A stretch of DNA of 64,000 bases from Gammaproteobacteria bacterium (GCA_016744995.1 JADGDG010000006.1:186001-250000); one strand, 5' to 3'; positions 30,801-40,345 are shown, numbered from the stretch's first letter. Translations and numbers: made by a program. The notes: generated by a model not told the origin, from the sequence alone.

Positions 30801-33800
30801 TCAATGTCTGAAAACAGTGTTGTGATAATATTCCCATATTTATTTACCACATTCAGAGTCATCAAAGCACTATACTGCAATTCAAAAGTCAGTATAGTAT
30901 TATCAAGTAGAGTGTCATTATTGGGTGAAAATAAGCGGGGTTTTACATCCAGATAAGTCAGTAAGTCACCACGATTCTCAAGTTTGACCTGTGTTGTTAG
31001 TTCACTGGTATTGCCCACTCTATCCATTGATAAGAGCTTAAGTGTATATTCACCATCTTCATATAAATGATTATTCCAGGTAGCCAAAACATCATTATCA
31101 TGATTTATATTAATATTAATAGAGAGTAAAGTATGTTCATCTGTCGAACCCAACTGACTGACTTTAACCCGAAATAAGTATGGATATTTGTCATTAACTG
31201 TACCAACAATTTCTAATAAATTAGAAATTGGATCAAGCGGCTTAGGATAAGCAATTTCAAGTTGTGGTGGTGTACTGTCAACCTCAATGAGCGTTCCAAC
31301 AATGGTTAAATTGCCGCATGGATCGGTAAATTGCGCATAAATAATATAAATACCATCATCAACAATGGCACCTGATGTCTTCGTTGCATCCCATGAGACT
31401 TTATGACGGCCTTCAAGTATTGATACATTTTGGTTCAATGACTTGATAAATACATCAGGTTTTGGTGTAAATTTACCAATGTCATCCCCTGTAAATTTAT
31501 AAACATCAATTGTAGCATTTAATGATTCATCAATTTTATATTCGATTTCAGCAATATTATAATCCGACTCATCATTGGCAGAAATAATGTGATGCTCATC
31601 AAATTTAAGCGCACCATTGAGCTGATTAAATCGAGCCTGACTGGTATGATCAAGAAAGAAAACGCCACTATCAGTGCATTGTAGATAGCCTTCTTTATTA
31701 GTAACTTTTAAACGTAACTTTATATCTCCATCATAATTAAGATCCTTAAGCACGCTTTCCTCATTAGCAACACTAATTGGACCATTCATTTTATGACCTA
31801 GCATTGCACGTTTTATCAAAATCTTTGTTTCATCTATATATTTAAGACCGTTTCGAACGGGTATTTGTATTTCTTCATCACTGAAAGGCAATATGACATT
31901 AGTCATAACCTGACTCCAATGGTTTGAACCAATCTCCTTTTGCCAGTGTAGGGAATAATCATAATTATTTTCATCAATTGAAATTAGGACATTGGTATTT
32001 GCACAGATACGCTGCCCATCCTGAGGATACACAAATCGACTGTCTGGGGGTGTCTTATCAACTAAAATTGAATAATCATTTGAAAAAATACTATCTTCTG
32101 AATCTAACAAGTCAGACTTAAAAAACACACGGGAATTATCATCCAGTTCAGAAGTTTTAAAATCAACTAAATAACCAGATTTTGATTTTGGAAATTTAAA
32201 ATCAAATGGAATAATTTCTGGTTTCAAAATAGAAGAGAGCAGCTCATAGCTGACATTTTCATCAATATCGACAACTTGTTTATATAGACTCAATGATTTA
32301 GGTCTAAGTTTATTTAAACTCTCTTCAGAAAGAGCCTGTAATAGTAATGAACGACCTTGTTCATAGGGTGTATTACAGGTTTTAGAGGCAATGGGCAATT
32401 CTCCTATTTCAACACCTGTGCAAGAGACGGAGAGTTTAGTTTCAGTAGTAAATACTCGATCAGAGTCGGTCACGGCTACTGCGGTAAAATGATATTTCTT
32501 ACAAGGTATTAAATCATTGACTGTAAATAAATATTCACCGTTAATAAAAGTTTTACGTCCATTTCCTAATGAAACTCGAGACAAATACCGCTCATCACTG
32601 TCACTTTGCAGGTAGACATTCAAACTTTTATGCTCTTTTTTAAACAAGGCGTAGAGTGTCACAAAATCCTCAGTCCGAGGTTTTATCTTTTTTTCTACTA
32701 AATAAAACCATTCAGGAATCATTGAAAAACCATTTGAAAAATGGACTTTTCCAGTCTTAGATATGGCTTTTACCCGGACTTCATATTTTTCTCCTGCTTT
32801 CAGATAGTCTGATTGCCATAACATCATCATTTTTTGATCAATAAGTTCAGGAATATTAACAATTTCACAACCTGAAACTAATATATTACATTTTAAGTCA
32901 ATCTGCTGAGAAGCCTCTTCTGACCATTCTTGTGTTCCTGCTACTCGATATTGCATTATAATTGTCTGAAGCGGCTCTTTTATGGTTTCAGAAAGCATAA
33001 ACCTTATCTGAGATGAACGAACAGGACCTATAAGCAGTGGATACATTCCTTTCAATGATAAGGTATTAATAAAGGGTAATTGGGGCCATAATATTCGTGT
33101 AGATTGCACGACACCTTTTAATGGTTTAAATTCCTGATACCACTGTCCTCCCATAATTCTAGATCCAATAGCAAACAATGAATTTAAAACAATATTATTA
33201 AACTCTTTATCAGCAAAAAATAAACTGTTTGAAACTGCTGAAATGAGATCATTTTTTTGTATCTGTTTTATACCACTGTCACTAAAAGAAAAATAAGATT
33301 GTCTAAGATGATCACCTGCATTAATAATATAAATTTTTTCTTGATCTGAGCGGAGTACAATATTGGCTTCATTACCAGCAGCATCAACAGCTTTGATAAT
33401 AAAATCGTTTTCCATATAGCTTTTTAATGAGATTCTGGTTTCTCCCCTATCAACTTTATAAGATATATTGTTGTTACTCTCGCCTTTCTTTTTAGCTGTC
33501 TCAGTTGTAATTTTTTTATTTTCATTTCCTTCGCTGGAAAACAGCTCTATGGTAAATAGATTGTTATCAGTTCCTGAAAAAGTAATTGAAGGTGATAAAA
33601 AGGGAAATTGCTCCACATGAGGTTTAGGTACATCAACCGTAACATAGAAAGTATCCATATCATCAATAGAAGTTTTCAGAACAGGAGCACTCGTATCTAT
33701 CTCAAGTGGAAACTCAAAATCAAGTATCTTAATTGTGTATTGACCATCTGACACGGGTAAGCCTTTTGAATTTCGACCATCCCAGACCATAGATACTATT

Positions 33801-36800
33801 TCTCCAACTGTACTGTGATTGGCAGTGAAGGTCTTAATCAGTGTATTGTAATCGGTATTACCTTCATCATCCTGTGGATAGATGTCAATCGAAAAATGTG
33901 ATGGTTTAAGAACCTTATAGGAAATGGTGGTATTATCCAGGACTGTATCACCATTTGGTGAAAATAATTCTGGCTCTCGCTTCAAATCGGTGATCAAAGG
34001 CGTGTCTGAGAAAGAGAGAATTTTTTTGATGACATTTGAATTACCCGCTTTATCTCTGACGGTTAAACGAAGAAAATACTGACCATTAGATGGCGGTGCC
34101 CAGCTGGTAATAAAATTATCAATGACTTCAGTCTCACTGGTTTCCACCACCGGTATCCAAACAGGTGAATCACTGACAGGTGCATAGTCAATGGAATAAT
34201 TTTTAAAGTGCTTATCTGTTGCAGTGCCTTTAATAACAACACCAAGTCCGCCTGTTCGTATTAACTGCAGATCGCCCGTTAAGTTCAGTAAGGTTCTCAG
34301 CACCCACTCATCTCTATAAGCAGTGTTATAACATTGGCTTTGCTGATTGCTTGTATCAATATTGGATTGAAAGACTAAGCCTCGACCCGTTGGTGTAAAT
34401 CCTTTAATATCGATAAACCCTTCCCAGTCTGAAAATAATCTTCTAATTCTATCAGCACTGTCTTTCTCATCAGGAAAAATTGAAAAAAATGAATTATCCC
34501 CGTGATAATAAAGTATAGCTCGATCATAGGGTGCCCAACGCATATTACCACTTGACGGAAGCACAGTATCCCCACAGGCAGGACAATCATTATCAACAAG
34601 TGCCGCAGTACCGTATGCCTCAAAGCGGATATTAATGGTATCACCAATGTCTGCTTCTAATTCGGCCAGTGGAATTTTGAATTCATAATATTTATGTGGA
34701 TACAGCGCAAAGGCGGTTGGTATAAATCCAACCGTTCCATATTCCTGTAAAACCACATTAACTTTATACTGTTTCCACTGACCATTGATCTGAATAAAGA
34801 CACTTGCCCAATCCGCTTGTTTATCAAGTGTATTATCTACTGTAAAATCCAGTGCCGCATAAAGATGGGTATCATCATTGGATAAATAACCATTAACTTG
34901 AGCAGAAGGATGTCCAGTTTGAGGACGACTATAATGTTGAAACAAGCTTTTTTCTAATCGATCTGAACCAGTTTGCAAACCATCAACCTGCATAGGTTGG
35001 GATTCTGTACTTATTAAATAGCTATAATGGTTATTTCTATTTTCAGGGTAACTAAAAGGCCGGGTTTTTAATTTACTTAAACTTTCTTCTCTGGCAATTA
35101 ATGACAAGCTGATGTGTTGTGCTCTTGCCGATTGAAGCTCCCATTTCACTTCGAATTCTTTGCCAAAGGCATCAATCACCTGATTATCGACCTGTTTAAT
35201 TGACGCTAACAAGCCCTTATTTTCAGCGTCATTAATATCAATAATACTCTCTGGCATCAGACTATTTTGAGTGATACCCACATTAAGACTTATTTTTTCA
35301 ATATGCGCCGCTTCTTTACCTTGCTGTCTGATCCTGATCTTAAATTCACCATCCGCATCAGGCAAATAAGATGAAAAATCAGAAGTTTTCTCCTGGTAAA
35401 AACGTTGATAACTGATCACATCACGTTCTATCCAGTTCGAACCATTCCAGGTTGATATGTGATAAGAAAAATCGCATCCATATTCATTGTAAGTACTTGC
35501 AATTTTTTTAAAGGTATTGTCGTTCAGACTGTATAAAAAAATACCACTGCCATCATTATCACCACTAGAAGTACAGGTTACAAAATTAACCGCCAATTCA
35601 TTACTATCATTTGACCATTGATAATGTGCTAAACTTTGAACATAAGCGCCCTTTAATGGAGCCATTAAGTTTGACTGGTAAAGCTCACCATTTTGATTAA
35701 ATATCTTAACTGGAAAATCAATATTATAAGAATTGTAAGTTAAAATAAATTCTGAATTAGGTGACCATTGATGACTGGGGTGTTCCGATGTTGTATCCAA
35801 AACAATTTCTTGATCTGTCACCAGATCTAATAATATCAGTTTGTATTGGTTATTTTCATAGTTTGCATATGTGATTTTATTCCCCGATTGCAAACCTGAA
35901 GAAAAGTACCCCGTGGTCGTGAATAACTCTGTAACCGGGTAACCAGATATCAACTCAACTTTAAAAATTGAAGAATTACCAATAATATACAGCTTTTTAG
36001 AATCTTGAGTAAAATATATCTTACCATTATCAATAGAGAGTGTATTAGCAGCAATGGGATCATACCCGTCATTGGCTATCCATAACTGGGTGTCACCATT
36101 CATATCCTTGGCAATAAAGGCAATTGTTTCACCAAGCTCATCAGTGGCAAATAGTGGCACTGATGATGAATTAAGGTTTTGAGAAATCCATGTTTCAGTA
36201 AAAACAAAGTTGATACTTTGCCCCTTTTTATCCATTTTCAGAAGACCTTCTGGATAAAAATTATTATAATATTGACTGGAAATATTTTTGCTTAAGATGG
36301 TTCCATCATCCTGAGAAAATTGAATATCTGTGGCATTCAATTCACAAGTAAGATTGGTCAGCTGCTCATAATCAGTGCCGGCAATATCCAGTAAAGAAGA
36401 GTGATTGGTATCTAAATGGACAAGCAACTGACCTTTTTCAATGCTATTGGCTGTTATAACAATATGATAGTCACCATCAATAACCAATCGAGAATTGTCA
36501 TCCAGCCCATTCCATTTGAAACTGCCCTGCTTAATATTCTTAAATTCATTGACATCAAATGTTTTAACCTTTTTGTCATTTTTATCAATGATACTAATAT
36601 CCAGGTTTGCTTTTTCGCTGAATGAAAAGAAGACCTCAGTACTATCTTGTATTCCATCACCATTAGGTGAAATATATTTTTCACTCAGATACAACTCACT
36701 ATTTTGCACCGCATAAGAAAAATTAGCCTGGTTGTTGTTTTCATTTTGTTCTAAAACATTATCAGAGGGATCAACTTGAAGAAAAAGCGTATGGGCACCC

Positions 36801-39800
36801 GGTGAACCTCCTGTTTGCCAGGAAAAACTAATGGTTTCACCAGAGTTTGCCGCAATAGTCAGCAGTTTATCAGATTCGATTTGTTGACCACCCAGTTTCG
36901 GATCACCATCAAATAATCTGATCAAAACATTGTCAGCACTTTGTTGCCCCAAATTGTTAACAGGCACCGTCAATGTCACTAATTCATTTTCAGATGGGGC
37001 CTTTGGAAACAGGCTAAAATCCCCTTTTGCAACAATAAGATCCGGCAGAGAATTGACCTTCAATGTGTTGAACGCGTTGTTGTCTTGTTCCGATAGTTCA
37101 TCAATCACATTATCTGGGTCAACCACTACAAAGAGTATTTTTTCAGTGCTGTCAGGTACTTGATCCCAGGTTGTTTGAACCGAAACTTCATTTCCAGCAG
37201 TTAAAATATCTATAACTTCAGAGCCAATCAACAAGCCTGAATTGTAAGGATCGCCATGATAAAAATTAACTTTTATATTACTAATATCTTCTGTGCCAGT
37301 ATTACGAACAACAGAAGACAGCGTTAAAGCATTCATCTCTTTGGCTGGCGTTGGCTCAAAGGTCAAGGCGTTAAAATTAACAGCAAGATTAAATCCAATA
37401 GCCGAGGTTGCTGTCATTTCAAATTCAGCAATATTATTGGTTTCATCTTGCTCAGGCACCTGATTATCCGGGTCAATCGAGACTTGTAGTTTTATATTAC
37501 CAATTCTATCCACCCGCCAGGTCAGTGAGCGACTCAAAGTCTTTCCGGGAGCGATTGATGGGAGTTCAATTAACTCAATTTCGGATGTGCCCTGATTATC
37601 AACTATGGACACTTTTACCGGCGTAGTCGATATTGCTGTGGTGCCATTGTTATGGAAAATCAGGTTAAAATGCAGATCATCCCCTTGAAAAATAGTCGGT
37701 GAGCCCTGTGAAATATCAGTCTCTGAAATGGCAAGATCGACTGTTGATTTTATCGCTAGTGTTTTGTATGCAATATTATTAGTTTCATCTTGTTCATCGT
37801 ATTGCTCATTTTTATCTATGGTAACCTGATAATCATGAGCCATGTTTTGAGAAATATCTTGAGTAAAGTTAATTGCTCTACTTGTACGTTGAGACAGGTT
37901 GACTATTTGATTGTCGATGAATTCATAGTCTGCAGCATTCGATAATTTACCCCATAATTCAACCTGAACATTAGCGGCATTTTCCTTACCATAATTACGC
38001 ACTGTCACTGATATGCCAATACTACCAGGCAGTTGTGTAATAGCACCCGGAACAAAGTTTATATCCGCATCAACAACTGACAGCTCGGCTTTATCAGGGG
38101 CTGAAGCCACATTAATAGTAATTGACTTAATATTGTCTTGTTCATTTAACTCCGCGACCTCTGTATTGGGATCAATCACAGCATACAGTTGATGCTCTCC
38201 CGGTTGATCAAATGTGTCCCAAATTGGTGACAAGGTAATTTGTGCACTATAGGCCATTTCATTGATCGCATAATCAGAGCCTATCTGTATTCCTCCCGCA
38301 TTAGGATCACCATCATAAAGCCGTAAAATGGTTGCAGGTGAAGTGGCATTACCGGTATTCATCACAGACAGGTTTATTTTAATTTTTTCCCCGTCTTTAG
38401 GTGCTTCCAATGATGCATTCATGGCAATCAGTTCAAAATTAGGAAATTCATACGTTTTTATAGCACTGGCAACCAAAGAAGTAATAAATGAACTCTCTTG
38501 CCAACTACCGTTTTTATTCTGTCTGGATTGCAAGTAAAACACAGCTCGTTCTGAATCAATTCGGTCTAGCTCATTCCATAGCATTAAGACCGATAATACC
38601 TCAGAGGTACTGGTGATCCGACCCTCACCATTATCATCACCCGTCACACTAAAATAACCACCGGCTTGTTGTTGTATTTTAAGCCAGTTAAATGCTTGCT
38701 CTATTAAATTCGTCTTAGTTTGATCAATTTTATTTAGCGCTTTTAAAACGAAATAAGTGGTCTGTATATCACTTTGATTATTATCTCGATATCCCCAGCC
38801 TCCATCATTATTTTGTCTTTCTAATAGATAGTTTTGAGCAGATGTCTTAATCAGGCTCAAATTAATATTTTTACTATAGCCTAATGCTTCTAAAACCAGC
38901 GCAGTATCCTGGATATCACTTTTATTTGCATCTTTTATCCCCCAACCACCATCATCATTCTGGCTGTTTTTAATTTCATTATAAAGCTCATCGGGAGGCT
39001 CAAGGGCTGACAGTGTTGAAATAGAAATAATCTTTCGTGCCAAAAAATCAATATTGGGTGTTTCATTATCTGAAATCCAGTTAAGGGCTTTAAGATCACC
39101 ATCAAAATTAGTATCGATGGTTTTTAAAACGCTGGCAACATGGGTCGTATCTCGAAATTGTGACGCTGTTTTATCTCCCCAGGTTCCATTGACCTGCTGT
39201 TGATTTCTAAGCCATTGCAGGGCATCATTTAGAATAAATTTCTCAACCCGCTCTTCACCTTCACCCAGAATATCCGGCCTGCTTTGAATATTTTCATGAC
39301 GCACTTCTGGATAGACCTCAACAATTCCCCGGCCTCCGGTGAGAATACTAAAGCGCTTTGCAAATTCCTGGCGGACATTGTTTAGAGTGGCGATCTGTAT
39401 TTCACTGACTTCTTCATCCTTTTCTGTCAAAAGAATGAATGCCATTCTGAATTCTTTTTGGGCATCACTGGATGCAGGAACCCGTTCACCTTCTGCAGCA
39501 ATAATGTCATTGATGGTAATTATTTGTTCTTCAGCAGAAATTGTTTTATTAAGCTCTGAATATGATTGCCGATCAATTTCAGGATTGATTAATAATTTAA
39601 AAGGAGGGACTTCATCTTTACTCACAAAGCCCATGAGATATAAATCAAGAGGGCTATAAAATGTACCATGAGCTACAGAAGTATAACTTCCATCGTTATT
39701 ATCTCGCCATTTATGTCCATATTCTAGTGAAGCATTAGTATCAAGAAGATAGCTCCAGTGTGAATTTGCACTACCTAGAAGATTTTCACTGATATTACCA

Positions 39801-40345
39801 TTTTTATCCTCGTATTTAACCTGAATACCCCAGGTATGTAAGACTTCATGAGCCAATGTCGATAAGGCATATTCGAATAAGGGATCTTCAGGGTCTTGTG
39901 CCGTTCTGGATAAAGCCGCCATATCAATATATGATCTGAGTTTGCCATTGCTGCCAAAAAGATCGGAGTTGTCATATTGGTTAATACCAATTCCCTGCAC
40001 ATCATTTCGAACAGGAGAAGCAAAAGCCCAGACCTTTTCTCCCGTTTCAAATTCAAAGCTGGTAAAGACCACAAGAAAATCATAATTATCTTTATGGGTC
40101 TTATAAAACTCCTGTGCAACAAGTGCTCTTGGTTCAGTGTTGGCCTCCCCTCCATTTAAATTTTTATCATAGTTGCCTGAAAACTCAATAATAGAAATGT
40201 GCTCTCTATCCTCAAGATGCTTGGCACTGAAGCCACCCGTGATGGGAAAGATTTTTACCGGTCTGAACTCACCTGAAAAAGAAAGTTGTGATAGAAGACA
40301 TAACGATAGTACCAAAAGGAATATTTTTATTATTTTTTTAAGCAC
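21830..40345 (-). CDS. Giant exported multidomain surface protein (6,171 aa)
   Basis: Sec signal peptide (1-24). A protease-like domain has H166-E-V-L-H170-T-W-G173. An alpha/alpha toroid of squalene-cyclase/prenyltransferase-type repeats (about 370-640; several WG motifs such as DDGGWG) comes next. Five CARDB-type Ig domains (about 640-1205) follow. FlgD-like Ig domains start at FSPNGD-type motifs (about 1220, 2125, 3135), with beta-propeller-like stretches at about 1350-1620 and 4585-4895. Many Ig domains and at least six fibronectin-III-like domains (about 3530-4520) follow, with an F5/8C-like jelly roll at about 4150-4280. A further CARDB lies near 4930. A Rossmann-like C-terminal domain of unknown type (about 5740-5985) leads to a helical tail. 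No LPxTG, autotransporter barrel or RTX motif is visible. Position downstream of the pilus-like operon suggests cargo or a fibre of that system. Domain borders are estimates. Confidence 0.9.
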   Translation of the reverse strand: MLKKIIKIFLLVLSLCLLSQLSFSGEFRPVKIFPITGGFSAKHLEDREHISIIEFSGNYDKNLNGGEANTEPRALVAQEFYKTHKDNYDFLVVFTSFEFETGEKVWAFASPVRNDVQGIGINQYDNSDLFGSNGKLRSYIDMAALSRTAQDPEDPLFEYALSTLAHEVLHTWGIQVKYEDKNGNISENLLGSANSHWSYLLDTNASLEYGHKWRDNNDGSYTSVAHGTFYSPLDLYLMGFVSKDEVPPFKLLINPEIDRQSYSELNKTISAEEQIITINDIIAAEGERVPASSDAQKEFRMAFILLTEKDEEVSEIQIATLNNVRQEFAKRFSILTGGRGIVEVYPEVRHENIQSRPDILGEGEERVEKFILNDALQWLRNQQQVNGTWGDKTASQFRDTTHVASVLKTIDTNFDGDLKALNWISDNETPNIDFLARKIISISTLSALEPPDELYNEIKNSQNDDGGWGIKDANKSDIQDTALVLEALGYSKNINLSLIKTSAQNYLLERQNNDGGWGYRDNNQSDIQTTYFVLKALNKIDQTKTNLIEQAFNWLKIQQQAGGYFSVTGDDNGEGRITSTSEVLSVLMLWNELDRIDSERAVFYLQSRQNKNGSWQESSFITSLVASAIKTYEFPNFELIAMNASLEAPKDGEKIKINLSVMNTGNATSPATILRLYDGDPNAGGIQIGSDYAINEMAYSAQITLSPIWDTFDQPGEHQLYAVIDPNTEVAELNEQDNIKSITINVASAPDKAELSVVDADINFVPGAITQLPGSIGISVTVRNYGKENAANVQVELWGKLSNAADYEFIDNQIVNLSQRTSRAINFTQDISQNMAHDYQVTIDKNEQYDEQDETNNIAYKTLAIKSTVDLAISETDISQGSPTIFQGDDLHFNLIFHNNGTTAISTTPVKVSIVDNQGTSEIELIELPSIAPGKTLSRSLTWRVDRIGNIKLQVSIDPDNQVPEQDETNNIAEFEMTATSAIGFNLAVNFNALTFEPTPAKEMNALTLSSVVRNTGTEDISNIKVNFYHGDPYNSGLLIGSEVIDILTAGNEVSVQTTWDQVPDSTEKILFVVVDPDNVIDELSEQDNNAFNTLKVNSLPDLIVAKGDFSLFPKAPSENELVTLTVPVNNLGQQSADNVLIRLFDGDPKLGGQQIESDKLLTIAANSGETISFSWQTGGSPGAHTLFLQVDPSDNVLEQNENNNQANFSYAVQNSELYLSEKYISPNGDGIQDSTEVFFSFSEKANLDISIIDKNDKKVKTFDVNEFKNIKQGSFKWNGLDDNSRLVIDGDYHIVITANSIEKGQLLVHLDTNHSSLLDIAGTDYEQLTNLTCELNATDIQFSQDDGTILSKNISSQYYNNFYPEGLLKMDKKGQSINFVFTETWISQNLNSSSVPLFATDELGETIAFIAKDMNGDTQLWIANDGYDPIAANTLSIDNGKIYFTQDSKKLYIIGNSSIFKVELISGYPVTELFTTTGYFSSGLQSGNKITYANYENNQYKLILLDLVTDQEIVLDTTSEHPSHQWSPNSEFILTYNSYNIDFPVKIFNQNGELYQSNLMAPLKGAYVQSLAHYQWSNDSNELAVNFVTCTSSGDNDGSGIFLYSLNDNTFKKIASTYNEYGCDFSYHISTWNGSNWIERDVISYQRFYQEKTSDFSSYLPDADGEFKIRIRQQGKEAAHIEKISLNVGITQNSLMPESIIDINDAENKGLLASIKQVDNQVIDAFGKEFEVKWELQSARAQHISLSLIAREESLSKLKTRPFSYPENRNNHYSYLISTESQPMQVDGLQTGSDRLEKSLFQHYSRPQTGHPSAQVNGYLSNDDTHLYAALDFTVDNTLDKQADWASVFIQINGQWKQYKVNVVLQEYGTVGFIPTAFALYPHKYYEFKIPLAELEADIGDTINIRFEAYGTAALVDNDCPACGDTVLPSSGNMRWAPYDRAILYYHGDNSFFSIFPDEKDSADRIRRLFSDWEGFIDIKGFTPTGRGLVFQSNIDTSNQQSQCYNTAYRDEWVLRTLLNLTGDLQLIRTGGLGVVIKGTATDKHFKNYSIDYAPVSDSPVWIPVVETSETEVIDNFITSWAPPSNGQYFLRLTVRDKAGNSNVIKKILSFSDTPLITDLKREPELFSPNGDTVLDNTTISYKVLKPSHFSIDIYPQDDEGNTDYNTLIKTFTANHSTVGEIVSMVWDGRNSKGLPVSDGQYTIKILDFEFPLEIDTSAPVLKTSIDDMDTFYVTVDVPKPHVEQFPFLSPSITFSGTDNNLFTIELFSSEGNENKKITTETAKKKGESNNNISYKVDRGETRISLKSYMENDFIIKAVDAAGNEANIVLRSDQEKIYIINAGDHLRQSYFSFSDSGIKQIQKNDLISAVSNSLFFADKEFNNIVLNSLFAIGSRIMGGQWYQEFKPLKGVVQSTRILWPQLPFINTLSLKGMYPLLIGPVRSSQIRFMLSETIKEPLQTIIMQYRVAGTQEWSEEASQQIDLKCNILVSGCEIVNIPELIDQKMMMLWQSDYLKAGEKYEVRVKAISKTGKVHFSNGFSMIPEWFYLVEKKIKPRTEDFVTLYALFKKEHKSLNVYLQSDSDERYLSRVSLGNGRKTFINGEYLFTVNDLIPCKKYHFTAVAVTDSDRVFTTETKLSVSCTGVEIGELPIASKTCNTPYEQGRSLLLQALSEESLNKLRPKSLSLYKQVVDIDENVSYELLSSILKPEIIPFDFKFPKSKSGYLVDFKTSELDDNSRVFFKSDLLDSEDSIFSNDYSILVDKTPPDSRFVYPQDGQRICANTNVLISIDENNYDYSLHWQKEIGSNHWSQVMTNVILPFSDEEIQIPVRNGLKYIDETKILIKRAMLGHKMNGPISVANEESVLKDLNYDGDIKLRLKVTNKEGYLQCTDSGVFFLDHTSQARFNQLNGALKFDEHHIISANDESDYNIAEIEYKIDESLNATIDVYKFTGDDIGKFTPKPDVFIKSLNQNVSILEGRHKVSWDATKTSGAIVDDGIYIIYAQFTDPCGNLTIVGTLIEVDSTPPQLEIAYPKPLDPISNLLEIVGTVNDKYPYLFRVKVSQLGSTDEHTLLSINININHDNDVLATWNNHLYEDGEYTLKLLSMDRVGNTSELTTQVKLENRGDLLTYLDVKPRLFSPNNDTLLDNTILTFELQYSALMTLNVVNKYGNIITTLFSDIEYQSGSHTFAWTGEDTLEQILSDNQYKLQLVAKLLSNNSMEQTESIEITIDTTPVEITVLQPDTEFTNDASQIIGNIRDLHFENYKTFFASNADSPQWSEIDFNDAQKNNQPLVTLNELEEGVFGLKFVALDRAENESELISFFTLDKTKPVVQIKSPENQTTQSIDMISFNIKITEEHLKHFQVSYGLGEAPNNWILFSEAETLPGPDDVTLWDVSNITDGLYTIKVLAVDKAGNEQQSEIQITLDKIPPTVTFNTPENDAYVLKPIDIIGTAKDINFFEYELYVAKADQESPNWSLLTRSDQAADNSGLYPWNVLPLDGKYVLKLIATDLADNISQLTKTVYVDQTPPVAPINLSYTLDEKKATIQWTENTEDDLVGYNIYRADQKINNMLLTENIYIDLTLSDGHFQYNVTAVDKAGWESPLSEPLEVVIDLTPPITKLYQPDNEGLVSGVVNIEGTAFSPDDFKVFLVSVGKGNDPNIWETLAQSPVPSQSEKLASWDTFLLENNTQYTIKLEAFDLNENMAEDRHIVIVDNLAPAAPINLQLSQDTNNIQLNWSANIEDDLLGYLVYRNEAIANAQGVVIGSLVPYVITANAYLDTDLPDGQYEFFIVAIDKAGNQSNISNKVNVTIDERAPHAVIITPETETKFEHNLYIEAHVEDTDIAQIQFQYKAELLSLWENIGLADTEEPYAFELDMNALEYGRYQIRAVAMDLSTNIDPSPESIILVHKDMTAPESVNNLKSLVDGDQVTLTWDAGSEPGLSFHIERQASNSDKIRITNTLLTETTYIDTGREDEHYIYTVVSYDASENHDLEAPSVEADVYTPILNAIYTPSQVLNQPFSGHGNKQTTVMSTLQNQNGTSVLPEFLTDDSGLFSQAIQFSYGENRLDIKLRDEDGNISKLATKTIIIAEAPSKPIDLLASATGLDVNLNWTENPVNENVKGYIILRNETLLPELKKLSGISAKSSSTRSMYYGSYKAVDAYKSSYWSSKSVKNSYPSEWLSLSLSGNPQRPVKKFISKLQLSWGPEIAPYGYYIDVWTDTEWLTIKTIENNTESENLVVFDTLYATSDIRIVIDKPRQNDSYGGYINITINDIEVYEQPVITINSFNDTVIDGVYHYQIIALNEYALASEPSDKVTVPAGDVTAPEPVILSAAAINPQDNFVQLSWSKSVSDDAVSYNLYRDGELLSLINDVNTLSYTDSDIKNGVYNYTIRVVDNVGLESIDSNTISAMIDISLPFQPIDLTLQTVPAGQSLLLNWNVQINNNSYTEDDVYAYEIQRSLSQNNGYQSIVVLKASELSEKSYLDDTGLENGISYFYRVTILDALNNRSISSNVVEGIPVDTRAPEPGLLIDPIKSGVVIVTQEENFPVVSGMALEPDLEIILNVNDSEPLRTRSSSSFNLVDDYDGSSAFHFISESGLYSYVNEYPLSFYQWDNEETHILSNGEFLHLEKSMVYYNNWNDDSIHQYDLITKSDKALDFSPLEITAFVRINDSDYLVIANNAQAGQVGLWSKNLDSGDISLVIAFQNSQYGYSSYAVKVSDDGQKVLLGNSNSGSLEIVNLNNGSVLLIDEKLSIDNYRKDMYAFWSTDDQSVFFYSSRETNTSKLWRYDLSDNSYTDVLSSINNNYEGQINYAQLSPEGRSIIFSDNGIIYSLILASNKVIPLWDINELYNNSHVEALDWLNNGQILITLRNDLRIKVTLPGYFEFRDIDLQLGDNIFSTVATDIFGNQGGPSMPAVATRNLDDLPDLKISRQDIVVLPAFPSAGETVRLGAVVHNIGLAHSSPVLLKIIAINTSGESQILTEQLLGSISINQKQVISIDWKTPDTIDDYTIVVEVDPYFKQKELSKVNNTVFMTVNVGQQGMPELILNTDKLQYNTSEEVSVELQVVSHTPLFDGKVVIRVEDLSGYLVQSLGATPINALAFGKTQTISSRWNTGNTFADGYRIHVLLYDQSNQPINEAISEFSIGQFYDFSSTIKTDKSRYDANENVTITGAIQYNQGNIIYKNAQLKLQVFDDAFNLLAEKVQIVSEMQPEEQAAISFNWNTALNKNDIYHVMIKFISADETEVLSESSAVFDIDSSRVQLSGDLSIDDDAPAIGMDVKLTYTITNTGTLDIVNIPLRLELMNAKTNQIVQQHQINVSAAIGENVQGEYSFSTNDLLLEKYKVQMVIEVPVNQSETNLIELDTVSFVVNDRLAPQLSILEPANDAYFSGASDIKIYASDAHSQVVETQIKLDDDNWIKISSAQAGNNYYLSSFDTLSEGIHQLQAKTWDTWGNTAMSEVIHFTVDNTAPQIEINDVAHNQYYNIDVLPVITIADTNLLESLIVLNGTEYDGLPVTEDDKYHLSVTAIDKAGNESNLHVGFYIDKISSLIQIDGVQEGGLYNIDVTPVITITEVNIASQSIQLNGVDYTSGTVISDNYHYELVVDVLDKAGNHTVKSVSFDIDKLPPNAPVVISPVNDATLTQLHNDIRGSSEPNSIVHLQLGGASYSVLADSQGEFVFSQAAFEEGENTFQLYALDRAGNSSVVISLSVMVTSVSAELTGVINSPMHSSVLIWLPPEHHIRRCRNPFLKHMRLFDRWAHLGPTHQQYGKEKLRDLIEAVMQNNQRDYKIVYNELDFINHLRSGRYKSIMLTDYLQRPFFFGPCSVWGPNHGNNVVCMTASTQYEIRAYIAAGAGLVWLRSLDDFSGDWKDITGAYSRGVIHSISQVELTQSPATDAAVYQASGHAVRTIMTQGIAVGKLYPKRGHHYYPALILNKFGQGEVVTFNFEVDKLEDMQQSIDLLSNVLAYSGNSDQLLLPGTLARIRWTASEMTPPIDISLEQSIDPLMSTVFAWDGVIQNLQDVLWELTLETDTHDFDSLIKLPLQAGDYSIDAQLFEKTELTTRSLASDQLSVSTTQSETSLIINVETELLKLETNFFNYYLLNWALYHLDNAIACDHTTKAGLEYAMEQIKWAMLAVRELDKQQLVVTQLGYLLVVYQAKWSAL

